From Pseudomonadota bacterium (GTDB lineage Bacteria > Pseudomonadota > Alphaproteobacteria > Rhizobiales > Xanthobacteraceae), in contig JAEYRD010000185.1 of assembly GCA_023435725.1 (NCBI GenBank), positions 1 to 39,971 of the forward strand: DNA of 39,971 nucleotides, in the 5' to 3' direction. Below are positions 8,158 through 16,252 of the stretch, piece by piece. Under the pieces are notes generated by a model that was not told the DNA's origin, did not search any database, and was given only the letters and a program-made list of their open reading frames with translations. The position numbers were made by a program, and so were the translations under genes. Numbering within the stretch: the first letter of the stretch is position 1; each line of letters starts with the position of its first letter.

Positions 8158-9560
8158 TTGGAGAGTCCCATGTATTGCGGCAGCCAGAGTGTCAGGCCGG
8201 GGATGTAGGTGATCGCGATCAGCGCGAGCAGCAGCGGCACCAGCCAGGGCAGGATCGCGACCGTCGTGCGCTCGACCGAGAGCTTGGCGACGCGGGCCAA
8301 CACGAACAGCACCATGCCGAGCGGCGGATGCAGCAATCCGATCATCAGGTTCAGCGTCATGATCAGTCCGAAATGGATCGGATCGATGCCGAGCTTGAGT
8401 ACGATCGGCAGCAGGATCGGCACCAGGATGGTGATCGCCGCCGTGGTGTCGATGAAGCAGCCGACGAACAGGATCAGGACGTTGGCGAGCGCCAGGAACA
8501 CCCATTTGTTGTGGGTAATGCTGAGCATCCAGTCCGACAGCATCTGCGCGGCCTGCGACACCGTCAGCAACCAGGCGAAGATCGAGGCTGCCGTGACGAT
8601 GAACAGCACCGAGGCCGTGGTCTCGATGGTGTCGAAGGTCGCCTTCGCCACCGTCTTCAGCGTCATGGTGCGGTAGCGCACGAGGCCGAGGAACAGCGAC
8701 CAGATCACGGCGGCGACCGCGGCTTCCGTCGGCGTGAACCAGCCGAGCGTCATGCCGCCGATCAGGATCACGGGCGCCATCAGCGCCATCACCGCCGAGA
8801 AGTCGAAGTACCAGTCGATCACGAGCAGCGTGCCGAGGCCGATGACCACCGCCATGTTGGTGGACATACCGGCAAGCGTCATCAGCCAGATCGCGAGCGG
8901 GAAAGAGAGCACGATGACGATCTCGAGCCCGGCCGAGCCGAGTTGCGGCCACGAGAACGGCGTGTCGCTACCCCATTTGTTCTTGTGCGCGAAGTAGGTG
9001 ACGGTGGCCATCATCATCAACGTCATGACGATGCCGGGAATGACCCCGCCCAAAAACAGCGCGCCGATCGAGACGTTCGCCATCATGCCGTAGATCACGA
9101 AGGGCAGCGACGGCGGGATGATCGGGCCGAGCGTCGCCGAGGCTGCGGTGACGCCGACCGAGAACTCGGTGGAGTAGCCGTGGTCCTTCATCGCCTTGAT
9201 CTCGATGGTGCCGAGACCGGCGGCATCCGCGATCGCGGTGCCGGACATGCCGGAGAAGATCACCGAGCCGATGATGTTGACGTGGCCGAGGCCGCCGCGC
9301 ATCCAGCCGACCAGCGCGACCGCGAATTTGTAGATGCGCCCGGTGACACCGGCGATGTTCATGAGGTTGCCGGCCAGGATGAAGAACGGCACCGCGAGCA
9401 GGGGAAAGCTCTCGACGCCGGCGATCATGCGCTGCGCCAGCGTGACGTCAGGCGTCACGCCGCTGACCAGGATGTAGAGCAGCGACGACGCGGCCATGGC
9501 GATCGCCACGGGAACGCCGAGCAGCATCAGGATGAGGAAGCCTCCAAGCAACAGCAGCAT
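8154..9560 (-). CDS. dctM: TRAP transporter large permease (DctM)
   Basis: A 468-residue, very hydrophobic inner-membrane protein with the DctM layout: a start rich in Leu/Gly/Val, PFFILAGNLM near residue 65, SGTAIADAAGLG in the first half, and repeated GxxP-containing helices after. It is the substrate-translocating channel of a tripartite ATP-independent periplasmic transporter, driven by an ion gradient. The ATG at 9560 was chosen over an in-frame TTG at 9575 because AAGGG lies 7 bases ahead and the TTG overlaps dctQ. The stop overlaps the dehydrogenase start (ATGA). Partners are dctQ and dctP upstream. Confidence 0.93.
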   Translation of the reverse strand: MLLLLGGFLILMLLGVPVAIAMAASSLLYILVSGVTPDVTLAQRMIAGVESFPLLAVPFFILAGNLMNIAGVTGRIYKFAVALVGWMRGGLGHVNIIGSVIFSGMSGTAIADAAGLGTIEIKAMKDHGYSTEFSVGVTAASATLGPIIPPSLPFVIYGMMANVSIGALFLGGVIPGIVMTLMMMATVTYFAHKNKWGSDTPFSWPQLGSAGLEIVIVLSFPLAIWLMTLAGMSTNMAVVIGLGTLLVIDWYFDFSAVMALMAPVILIGGMTLGWFTPTEAAVAAVIWSLFLGLVRYRTMTLKTVAKATFDTIETTASVLFIVTAASIFAWLLTVSQAAQMLSDWMLSITHNKWVFLALANVLILFVGCFIDTTAAITILVPILLPIVLKLGIDPIHFGLIMTLNLMIGLLHPPLGMVLFVLARVAKLSVERTTVAILPWLVPLLLALIAITYIPGLTLWLPQYMGLSK

Positions 9561-9564
9561 GAAT

Positions 9565-10143
9565 TTACCCTTCAAAACCGTCGTAGGCGCCAGGGCGCTC
9601 GAGGATCGAATAGCCCTGTCGCAAATGTTGCAGCGCCACCTGCACGGAGCGCACGAACATCAGCACGAAGCCGAGCAGCACGGCGTAGTAGACGTAGTTC
9701 TTGGGAAAGTTGATCGTGGTCATCGATTCATCGCCGATGATCTGGATGTAGACCCAGACCAGCTTGATGGCGTAGCCGAAGAAGGCGATGCGGATCAGAT
9801 CGATCACTGTCGACAGCGCGCGCGCCACGATGTGCGGCAGATAGCGATAGACCAGGTCCACCTGGATATGCCGCGACAGCCGCACGCACATCGAGGAGCC
9901 GATGAAGACCACGCCGATCAGGCAATAGGTCGCGATCTCCTCGGTCCAGGCATAGCTGTCGTTGAGGACATAGCGGGTGAAGAACTGGAGGAAGACGGCA
10001 AGCGCCATCACCCAGAAGATCGCCAGCGCGACCCAGTCCTCGAAAGCGTAGATGCCGAGATCGACCTTTGGCGTCGCCTCCTCCTCGAAGGTATGGGCGA
10101 TCTCATCCGCGGTGATCTGCCGGTGCACTTCGGCGGTCGACAT
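9565..10143 (-). CDS. dctQ: TRAP transporter small permease (DctQ)
   Basis: A 192-residue four-helix membrane protein. After a polar N-terminus of about 40 residues come the family features: a first helix around ALAIFWVMALAVFLQFFTRYVLND, AWTEEIATY just after it, and RLSRHIQVDLVY in the middle. It anchors the DctM channel and works with the periplasmic binding protein. The ATG at 10143 has GAGGAG 7 bases upstream and was preferred to an ORF start ten codons earlier. The gene ends four bases before dctM. It is separated from dctP by 233 bases full of hairpins. Confidence 0.92.
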   Translation of the reverse strand: MSTAEVHRQITADEIAHTFEEEATPKVDLGIYAFEDWVALAIFWVMALAVFLQFFTRYVLNDSYAWTEEIATYCLIGVVFIGSSMCVRLSRHIQVDLVYRYLPHIVARALSTVIDLIRIAFFGYAIKLVWVYIQIIGDESMTTINFPKNYVYYAVLLGFVLMFVRSVQVALQHLRQGYSILERPGAYDGFEG

Positions 10144-10168
10144 GTGGTTACTCCTCAACCTCTTAACC

Positions 10169-10370
10169 GTCATTCCGGGGCGGCTTGAAGAGCCGAACCC
10201 GGAACGACGACTTAGTTCTACGAACTCCGCTCCTCATCCTGAGGAGCTTGCGAAGCAAGCGTCTCGAAGGATGGCCCCGGGTGATGCCTGAGCGACACCC
10301 GGGCCCTCATGGTTCGCCCGGCGATGCGATGCATGGTCCGGAACGCGTTCCGCGCTCCTCACCATGAGGG
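10169..10370. repeat. Cluster of four palindromic units between dctP and dctQ
   Basis: Four inverted repeats are packed here. The first pairs GTCATTCCGGG (10169-10179) with CCCGGAACGAC (10198-10208, one mismatch) and has an inner CGGCT/AGCCG stem. The second has CATCCT (10235-10240)/AGGATG (10268-10273) enclosing GCTTGC-GAA-GCAAGC. The third is CCCGGGTG (10276-10283)/CACCCGGG (10296-10303). The fourth is CCCTCATGGT (10304-10313)/ACCATGAGGG (10361-10370). Units resembling the first two are, as I recall, very common between Bradyrhizobium genes. Lying inside a transporter operon just after the binding-protein gene, they could stabilise the dctP mRNA or lower expression of dctQM. Confidence 0.7.
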
Positions 10371-10376
10371 TCTTGC

Positions 10377-11354
10377 TTATTTCACCGCCTGGATGCGTTC
10401 CCAGTCGGCCTTGCGATAGCCGAAGGTCTCGAACGGAACGTTCTTCAGCACGACGTCGCGGAACTCGCTCTTGTCGACCTCGGTCACGGTCAGGCCCTTC
10501 TCCTTGAAGAAGGCGACCAGCTTGGCTTCGTTCTGCTTGATCTCGTCGGTCGCCTTGGCGGCGGCTTCCTGCGCGACGTCGGTGAAGATCTTCTTGTCCT
10601 CGTCGCTGAGCTTCTTCCAGAGCGCGCCGGCCACCACCGTGTTGAGATGGTCGACGATGTGGCCGGTCAGAACGATGTGCTTCTGCACCTCGTAGAACTT
10701 CTTGGCCTCGATCGTGGTCAGCGGGTTCTCCTGCGCCTCGACAGTGCCGTTCTGGAGCGCGAGATAGACTTCGGCGAACGCGATCGGCGCGGTGTTGGCG
10801 CCGCAGGCGCGCGGCATCGCCAGATAGGCCGGAACGTCGGGCACGCGCATCTTCAGGCCCTTCAGATCGGCACAGGTCTTGATCGGCTTGTTCGACGAGG
10901 TCTGGCGCACGCCGTAATAGGTCACCGCGACGATGTGGTGGCCGCTCTTGTCCTCATAGCCCTTGGCGAGTTCCTTGAAGATGTCGCTCTTGGTGTAGGC
11001 GAGGAGATGGTCAGCGTCGCGGAAAGTGTAGGGATAGTAGGTCACGCCGATCGGCGGGAAGCTCTTGGCCGCGAAGCTCGAGCCGGAGATAATGATGTCG
11101 ACCGAGCCGAGCGAGAGGCCCTGGTTGATGTCGGCTTCCTTGCCGAGCTGGGACGCCGGATAGACGTCGACCTGGTAGCGGCCGTTGGTGCGCTTGCCGA
11201 TCTCCTGCGCAGCCCAGACCGAGGCACTGTGGAACGGCTCCGAGGTCTCGTAGACATGGGCCCATTTGAGCTTGGTCTGCGCCATGCCGGGACCGGTCGC
11301 CGCGACCATCGCTGCGGCCGAGACCGCCAGCACCATCGTCATCTTCTTCAACAC
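10377..11354 (-). CDS. dctP: TRAP transporter periplasmic solute-binding protein (DctP)
   Basis: A 325-residue DctP-family binding protein with a signal peptide ending at about GMAQ-TK. Family motifs are visible: KLKWAHVYETSEPFH at the mature start, YPASQLGKEADINQGL, LKGLKMRVPDVP (its Arg normally grips the ligand carboxylate), and NGTVEAQENPL. The ligand should therefore be an organic acid; the neighbours suggest a hexonate or hexuronate. GTG at 11354 was chosen because GGAGG sits 8 bases before it, whereas the longer ATG start at 11369 would contain that ribosome-binding site within the gene. It lies 70 bases downstream of the GntR gene, in the same direction. Confidence 0.92.
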   Translation of the reverse strand: MLKKMTMVLAVSAAAMVAATGPGMAQTKLKWAHVYETSEPFHSASVWAAQEIGKRTNGRYQVDVYPASQLGKEADINQGLSLGSVDIIISGSSFAAKSFPPIGVTYYPYTFRDADHLLAYTKSDIFKELAKGYEDKSGHHIVAVTYYGVRQTSSNKPIKTCADLKGLKMRVPDVPAYLAMPRACGANTAPIAFAEVYLALQNGTVEAQENPLTTIEAKKFYEVQKHIVLTGHIVDHLNTVVAGALWKKLSDEDKKIFTDVAQEAAAKATDEIKQNEAKLVAFFKEKGLTVTEVDKSEFRDVVLKNVPFETFGYRKADWERIQAVK

Positions 11355-11424
11355 TGACTTATCCTCCATTTACTAACTCTGCTTCTTGTTCGCCCGCCCC
11401 GAAGCTGAGACGGGCCGCCCAATC

Positions 11425-12237
11425 TCATCGCCGCCGCGCGCTGCCGCTTTTGGCCTGCGTCTTCGGCGCTCGTTTGGGTTTTGCCGGCTTGACCTGATAT
11501 TGCGCCGTCCGGTCCCCGCCGGCGGGAGATCCAGCCGCGGCCTCGGCGCCGAAATTCTGCGCAAAGCGCTCCTGGGAGCGCACCAGATGATTGCGCATCG
11601 CATCTCGCGCGGCGTCCGGATCATGCGCCGCGATCCCGTCGCGCACGGCGCGGTGCTCGTCGAGCGCGGTGCGCCAGGTGCCCGGGCTCTCGAAATAATG
11701 CGCGAGCTTCGCGAAATAGGGATTGAGACGCTGGTCGAACAGCTCGCCGACCACGCGCACCAGAACGGCATTGCCGAGACTTCCGGCGATCGCAATGTGG
11801 AACGCACGGTCGTGGACCATCGAGGCTTCGCCGGGATGCTCGACGTTCTCCATCGCGAGAAGCGAAGCGTCGATACGGGCGATATCGTCCTTGCTCGCCA
11901 CGCGCGCGGCCTGCTCGGCGATCGCGCTTTCCAGGAATTCGCGGGCGCGCAGCAGCTCGAACGGGCCCTCGATCACGGCCGTGCTCGCGGGGGCTGCAAC
12001 GGCGGCGGACTCGATCACGTAGATGCCTGAACCGACGCGAATGCGGACGCGGCCTTCGACCTCGAGCGCGATCAGGGCCTCGCGCACAGTCGGCCGCGAA
12101 ACCCTGAGCTGCTCGGCGAGCTCGCGCTCGGTCGGCAAGCGGCTGCCGACCGCGTACTCGCCGCTGTCGATCAGGCTTCGCAATTGATCGGCGACCTGGC
12201 GATAGAGCCGTCTCGCCTCCACAGCTTCCAGCGGCAC
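11425..12237 (-). CDS. FadR-subfamily GntR transcriptional regulator of the sugar-acid module
   Basis: A 270-residue regulator. Residues about 10-75 form the GntR winged helix, with LPTERELAEQLRVSRPTVREAL covering the recognition helix. The rest is an all-helical FCD ligand-binding domain with the usual metal-ligand pattern (an Asp/His early, then EHRAV and NHLVRSQ). GTG at 12237 was chosen: GGGAGG stands 5 bases before it, and the 62 codons upstream do not look coding and run through the operator. Known relatives (UxuR/ExuR-type, LgoR) respond to uronates or their catabolites. It should repress both its own minus-strand series and divergent uxuB through the site at 12296-12312. The effector is not known. 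Confidence 0.9.
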   Translation of the reverse strand: MPLEAVEARRLYRQVADQLRSLIDSGEYAVGSRLPTERELAEQLRVSRPTVREALIALEVEGRVRIRVGSGIYVIESAAVAAPASTAVIEGPFELLRAREFLESAIAEQAARVASKDDIARIDASLLAMENVEHPGEASMVHDRAFHIAIAGSLGNAVLVRVVGELFDQRLNPYFAKLAHYFESPGTWRTALDEHRAVRDGIAAHDPDAARDAMRNHLVRSQERFAQNFGAEAAAGSPAGGDRTAQYQVKPAKPKRAPKTQAKSGSARRR

Positions 12238-12295
12238 GCTGGCCTCCCTGAAAGGGTCGCGCAGGCAGCTCGGTGCCCTCGGCCCATTTTTGGAT

Positions 12296-12312
12296 AATTG
12301 GTCATACCAATT
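12296..12312. promoter_or_regulatory. Probable GntR/FadR operator between gntR and uxuB
   Basis: AATTGGT-CAT-ACCAATT is a perfect inverted repeat with 7-base arms. Its core TGGT-N3-ACCA is the classic FadR-subfamily operator. It lies 59 bases before the gntR start and 53 bases before the uxuB start, in the only divergent intergenic space of this module. One dimer bound here could control both directions. Assignment to the adjacent regulator is inference. Confidence 0.8.
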
Positions 12313-12364
12313 GACCGACGGCGGACGCCATGTCAAGCAGCGGCAAAGCGAAGGGGAGACGTCC

Positions 12365-13849
12365 ATGCGCCTTGGGTCCACGCGACTTGGCCGCGCCAAT
12401 CTCGACCGGTTGCCGCCGGCCATTCGGCGCCCGGACTATGACCGTTCGCGCATCACGCCCGGCATCGTGCATCTCGGATTGGGGGCTTTTCATCGCGCGC
12501 ATCAGGCCGTCGTCATCGACGATTGCCTTGCCAGCGGCGCCGCGTCCTGGGGCATCATCGGCGCAAGCCTGCGCAGCCCGGATACACGCGAGGCCCTCGC
12601 CCCGCAGGATCATCTCTACACCGTCGCCATACGCGCAGCCGAAGGAACAGGGCACCGCGTCATCGGCGCGCTGCTCGACAGCGTCGTCGCACGCGAGAAT
12701 CCGGCACGGCTCGTTGACAGGATGGCCGATCCCGCCATTCGCATCGTCTCCCTCACCGTCACCGAGAAAGGCTATTGCCACACTCCGCAGACCGGTGATC
12801 TCGACGAGCGGCATCCGGACGTCGTGCAAGATCTGAACAATCTCGACGCGCCGCGCTCGGCTCCGGGCTTCATCGTGGCTGCGCTGGCGCGCCGGCGGGC
12901 GCTCGGCGCCCCGCCCTTCACCGTGCTGTGCTGCGACAACCTCGCCGCCAACGGTCACACCGTGCAGCGGATCGTGACGCAGTTCGCTGCGCTCCGGTCG
13001 AAGGATCTCGGCAAGTGGATCGCGGATTCGGTCGCGTTTCCGTCGACCATGGTCGATCGCATCGTGCCGGAGACGACGGACGCCGACCGAGATGCGGTGT
13101 CGGCCGCGCTCGGCCTGCGCGACGCCTGGCCGGTCATGACCGAGCCGTTCACGCAATGGGTGGTCGAGGACCGCTTCACGGCGGGCCGGCCCGACCTTGC
13201 CGCCGCGGGCGTCGAGCTCGTCACTGATGTCAAGCCGTTCGAGCTGATGAAGCTGCGGCTGCTCAACGCCAGCCATTCGGCGCTCGCCTATCTCGGCTAT
13301 CTCGCGGGCTACGAGACCATCGCCGACACCATGCTGGATCCGCATTTCGCGCGTCTCGCCGCGCAGGTGATGGAAGAGGCCGCGGTGACGCTGACGATGC
13401 CCGCAGGCACTGATCTCGCCGCCTACCGTGCCTCGCTGCTCAAGCGCTTCGCCAATCCGGCGCTGCATCACCGCACCTGGCAGATCGCGATGGACGGCTC
13501 GCAAAAACTTCCGCAACGCCTGCTCGGCGCGATGCAGGATCGCCTGCTCAAGAACCTGCCGATCGCGACGCATGCGCTCGCGGTGGCCGGCTGGATGCGC
13601 TACGTCACCGCGCTCGACGAGCAGGGCCGCGCGATCGACGTGCGCGATCCGCTCGCCGCCGAGCTCGCGGCGCTGGCGCGCGGGGCCGGCCCCGTCGCCG
13701 AACGGCTTGCGCCTGCGCTGCTCGGGGTCGAGAAGGTGTTCGGGGCCTTGGGAGCCGAACCGCGCCTGCGCGAGGCCGTGACCGCGGCGCTCGGCCGTCT
13801 CTATGTCGAAGGTGCGCGGCGGGCGGTGGAGACGCTGGTCTCTGCGTGA
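12365..13849 (+). CDS. uxuB: Mannitol dehydrogenase-family fructuronate reductase (D-mannonate oxidoreductase)
   Basis: A 494-residue long-chain polyol dehydrogenase. The N-terminal Rossmann part shows GIVHLGLGAFHRAHQ; CCDNLAANG follows near residue 190. The catalytic region carries KLRLLNASHSALAYLG, with the family Lys, Asn and His. In the UxuB role it reduces D-fructuronate to D-mannonate with NADH; mannitol or arabinitol dehydrogenases share the fold, but the uxuA neighbour and shared operator favour UxuB. The ATG at 12365 has GGGGAG 7 bases upstream; a longer frame from 12290 would cross the operator. No clear terminator follows. Confidence 0.88.
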   Translation: MRLGSTRLGRANLDRLPPAIRRPDYDRSRITPGIVHLGLGAFHRAHQAVVIDDCLASGAASWGIIGASLRSPDTREALAPQDHLYTVAIRAAEGTGHRVIGALLDSVVARENPARLVDRMADPAIRIVSLTVTEKGYCHTPQTGDLDERHPDVVQDLNNLDAPRSAPGFIVAALARRRALGAPPFTVLCCDNLAANGHTVQRIVTQFAALRSKDLGKWIADSVAFPSTMVDRIVPETTDADRDAVSAALGLRDAWPVMTEPFTQWVVEDRFTAGRPDLAAAGVELVTDVKPFELMKLRLLNASHSALAYLGYLAGYETIADTMLDPHFARLAAQVMEEAAVTLTMPAGTDLAAYRASLLKRFANPALHHRTWQIAMDGSQKLPQRLLGAMQDRLLKNLPIATHALAVAGWMRYVTALDEQGRAIDVRDPLAAELAALARGAGPVAERLAPALLGVEKVFGALGAEPRLREAVTAALGRLYVEGARRAVETLVSA

Positions 13850-13946
13850 TCACGAACTGGGCAGCGACGCCTTCAATGCTGCACTGCGGTCAAAGTCGAC
13901 GGAAGTCGCGCTTGATTTTTGCCTGTCATTGGCCCACCCGAGAGCC

Positions 13947-14354
13947 ATGACAAAGGACAGCAAGGTGATCGCCGCCAACGCGGCCTTCTACGCCGCCTTC
14001 TCGACCGGCGACTTCGACGGCATGGAACGGATGTGGGCGGATGACGACGCCATCTCCTGTATCCATCCCGGCTGGCCCGCGATCGTCGGCCGCGCCACCG
14101 TGATTGGAAGCTGGCGCGACATCCTGCAGAATCCGGAGCGGCCGCAGATCGCCTGTGCCGAGCCGCAGGCGATCGTCGACGGCGATAGCGCGCGCGTGCT
14201 CTGCATCGAGATCGTCGACGGCACCGCTTTGGCCGCGGCGAACCATTTTCGTCGCGTCGGCGACGGCTGGCGCCTCGTTCATCACCAGTCGAGCCCGATC
14301 GCGCAGATTGTCGAGCAGGTCGAGGACGATAGCCCGAGTCACCGGGTCCACTGA
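13947..14354 (+). CDS. SnoaL-like/NTF2-fold protein
   Basis: A 135-residue small protein of the SnoaL/NTF2 type (ketosteroid isomerase-like fold). Typical features are ANAAFYAAFSTGDFDGMERMW at the start, an IHPGWPAIVGRATVIGSW loop, and a final strand region GWRLVHHQSSPI. Members are often annotated as DUF4440-like or nuclear transport factor 2 family and bind small ligands; no activity can be assigned. The ATG at 13947 has GAGAG close upstream, and the upstream 48 codons of the open frame do not resemble the family. It may share transcription with uxuB (97-base gap), but no functional link is evident. Confidence 0.75.
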   Translation: MTKDSKVIAANAAFYAAFSTGDFDGMERMWADDDAISCIHPGWPAIVGRATVIGSWRDILQNPERPQIACAEPQAIVDGDSARVLCIEIVDGTALAAANHFRRVGDGWRLVHHQSSPIAQIVEQVEDDSPSHRVH

Positions 14355-14420
14355 ACGCGGCCGTCACGCCGACGCGATCTACTTTGCATGGGGTTGTTTT
14401 TCAGTTTTTGATCGGCGACC

Positions 14421-15167
14421 TCATCCGAGACCCGACAGATCATCCAGCACGAACCGGGCATCGCTGAAATCATCGTCCCCGAAGAACATGCTTCGGGTGA
14501 TCAGCACGGGAATGTTCGCCCGCGAGGCCGCGATCAGGCCGTTGGCGGAATCCTCAATCGCAACGCACTCCGAAGGCTTCAGCTTCAGCCGCGCCAGGAT
14601 CTCGAAATAGACGTCCGGCGCCGGCTTCTTGTGACGGACATCGTCACCGGCGACGATCGCGTCGAAGTCCGCGACCCAGCGTTTGCCCAGCGCCCGCGAC
14701 AGCAGCGCATCGATATTGCCGTGCGAGGTCGTGGTCGCAATCGCAAGCCGCTGGCTGCGCGACGACGCCGCGGCCAACAGCTCCGCGACGCCCGGCCGTA
14801 GCGGACAGCAGCCCGTTTCGATCAGCTCGGCATAATGCGCAGTCTTGATGCGGTGAAGCTCTGCGATGTCCTGGTCAGACAACGATGGAGCGATCCGCAA
14901 CCTTTCATGGTAGGCGCGAATGCGTTCCTTGCCGCCGGTCACCCGCAGCAGATCCTTGTAGACCGCACGGTCCCAATGCCAGCCGAGACCGTAGCGGATG
15001 AAGGCATGGTTGAAGGCCTGCCGGTGCAGCTCCTCGGTCTCGGCCAGGGTGCCGTCGACATCGAAGATCAGCGCGGCCGCGCGCCGGATCATCTCGACAG
15101 CGTCGCCAGGCATCAAGGCGGGTGCTTGGACGATCGACGTCGACGGCAAGGACCTCTCCCGGTTCAT
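14421..15167 (-). CDS. CbbY-like HAD-superfamily phosphatase
   Basis: Up to 248 residues. HAD motifs are in order: DVDGT (nucleophile and acid/base Asp) followed by LAETEELHR, the Thr/Ser motif in ATTTSHGN, the Lys motif in HKKPAPDVY, and the acidic motif EDSANGL. The cap lies between residues about 40 and 110. This arrangement is that of CbbY/Gph-type sugar-phosphate phosphatases acting in the cytoplasm, for example on xylulose-1,5-bisphosphate in CbbY proper. The longest start (15167) is listed because its extra codons keep GC-rich third positions, but the family usually begins near Met26 (15092). It converges with the SnoaL-like gene. Confidence 0.85.
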   Translation of the reverse strand: MNRERSLPSTSIVQAPALMPGDAVEMIRRAAALIFDVDGTLAETEELHRQAFNHAFIRYGLGWHWDRAVYKDLLRVTGGKERIRAYHERLRIAPSLSDQDIAELHRIKTAHYAELIETGCCPLRPGVAELLAAASSRSQRLAIATTTSHGNIDALLSRALGKRWVADFDAIVAGDDVRHKKPAPDVYFEILARLKLKPSECVAIEDSANGLIAASRANIPVLITRSMFFGDDDFSDARFVLDDLSGLG

Positions 15168-15319
15168 TGGGCGCGCGTGTCATGGCCTCTGTATCGAACG
15201 AGCATCGCCTGCACTGGCGAGCGAGTAAAATTGCAATATCTTTTGCCGGCCCCAAAAATCTCTTATGAGCAGAAGCGCGCTGTGGCGCGAACGGGAACTC
15301 CGACCTGCACGGGAGACGC

Positions 15320-16168
15320 ATGCGGCTCTTCATTCTTGGCCTCGGCTATAGTGCCCGGCACTTGGTCCGCAGGTTTGGCAGCACCTTCTCGCATATCGCC
15401 GGCACGGTGCGCGATCCCGCAAAGCGGGACGACCTCGCCGGCGTCGAACTGCATCCGTTTTCCGGGACTGATCCGGATCGCGCGACGGTCGAGCGTATCG
15501 GTGACGCCGATGTCCTGCTCATATCGATTCCGCCCGGCATCGCCGGCGATCCCGCAATCGCAGCCTTCGCGGACGTGCTGGCGGCGGGCCGCCGCAAGAT
15601 CGTCTATCTCTCCACCATCGGCGTGTATGGCGATCACGCCGGCGCATGGGTGGACGAGAGCACGCCGCCGCAGGCCGCTCTCGACCGCGCGCGGATGCGG
15701 GTCGCAGCGGAGCAGGCGTGGACCGACGCGGCGCGCAGCGATGTCGCGATCCTGCGCCTTGCAGGCATCTACGGCCCCGGCCGCAACGCGCTGGTGACGC
15801 TGCGGGCGGGAACGGCCCGGCGCATCATCAAGCCCGGACAAGTCTTCAACCGCATCCATGTCGACGATATCGCCAGCGCGATCATGGCCGCGGTTCGCCA
15901 TCAGAGCGGCGGCACCTGGAACGTCTGCGACGACGAGCCCGCGCCGCCGCAAGACGTGATCGCCTACGCCGCGCAGCTCATGGGCGTTGCAGCGCCGGCC
16001 GAAGAAGCGTTCGAGACAGCCGAGATGTCGGCGATGGCCCGCAGCTTCTATGCCAGCAGCGCCCGCGTCTCGAACGCGAAACTTAAGCGCGAGCTCGGCG
16101 TCACACTTGCCCACCCGACCTATCGGCACGGCCTCGATGCGCTGTGGCGCGCAGGCGAAGGACGATAG
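15320..16168 (+). CDS. NAD(P)-dependent epimerase/SDR-like protein (YeeZ type)
   Basis: A 282-residue extended SDR-like protein. The nucleotide-binding start is LFILGLGYSARHLV (GxGxxA pattern), VVYLST-like strand IVYLSTIGVYGDH follows near residue 95, then LRLAGIYGPGRN and NRIHVDDIASAI, all typical of the YeeZ/NAD-dependent epimerase group. The canonical YxxxK pair is not obvious, so catalysis is uncertain. The ATG at 15320 has GGGAG 5 bases upstream. It diverges from the HAD gene over about 150 bases, and a bidirectional terminator follows. Confidence 0.8.
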   Translation: MRLFILGLGYSARHLVRRFGSTFSHIAGTVRDPAKRDDLAGVELHPFSGTDPDRATVERIGDADVLLISIPPGIAGDPAIAAFADVLAAGRRKIVYLSTIGVYGDHAGAWVDESTPPQAALDRARMRVAAEQAWTDAARSDVAILRLAGIYGPGRNALVTLRAGTARRIIKPGQVFNRIHVDDIASAIMAAVRHQSGGTWNVCDDEPAPPQDVIAYAAQLMGVAAPAEEAFETAEMSAMARSFYASSARVSNAKLKRELGVTLAHPTYRHGLDALWRAGEGR

Positions 16169-16215
16169 GGCTCCGGTATCTTCGGCGCGTCCCAGATGGC
16201 GCGCCTTGATGAAGA

Positions 16216-16241
16216 AAAGGGCGGCCGATCGGCCGCCCTTT
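16216..16241. terminator. Bidirectional intrinsic terminator
   Basis: AAAGGGCGGCCGA followed directly by TCGGCCGCCCTTT forms a perfect 26-base palindrome between two convergent genes (the SDR-like gene and the dienelactone hydrolase gene). A-run and T-run edges make it functional in both directions. Confidence 0.85.
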
Positions 16242-16252
16242 AGGACCCAGCG

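Noticed and set aside
8158..8952. N-terminal extension of the zinc dehydrogenase frame, suggesting a fusion protein
   Set aside because: The extension lies inside dctM in another frame and is Arg/His-rich noise; the normal dehydrogenase start at 8157 overlaps the dctM stop by ATGA.
8133..9713. 526-codon plus-strand frame rich in Arg, Asp, His and Gln
   Set aside because: It is antisense to dctM and is the typical charged shadow of a hydrophobic membrane protein; no start signal or family resemblance.
10169..10370. CRISPR array or small-RNA gene in the dctP-dctQ spacer
   Set aside because: The four palindromes differ in sequence and spacing, with no direct repeat-spacer pattern; REP-type units explain them better.
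12238..12423. 62-residue N-terminal extension of the GntR regulator
   Set aside because: It runs through the operator and promoter region and into the uxuB start, while a GTG with a strong ribosome-binding site begins the normal winged helix.
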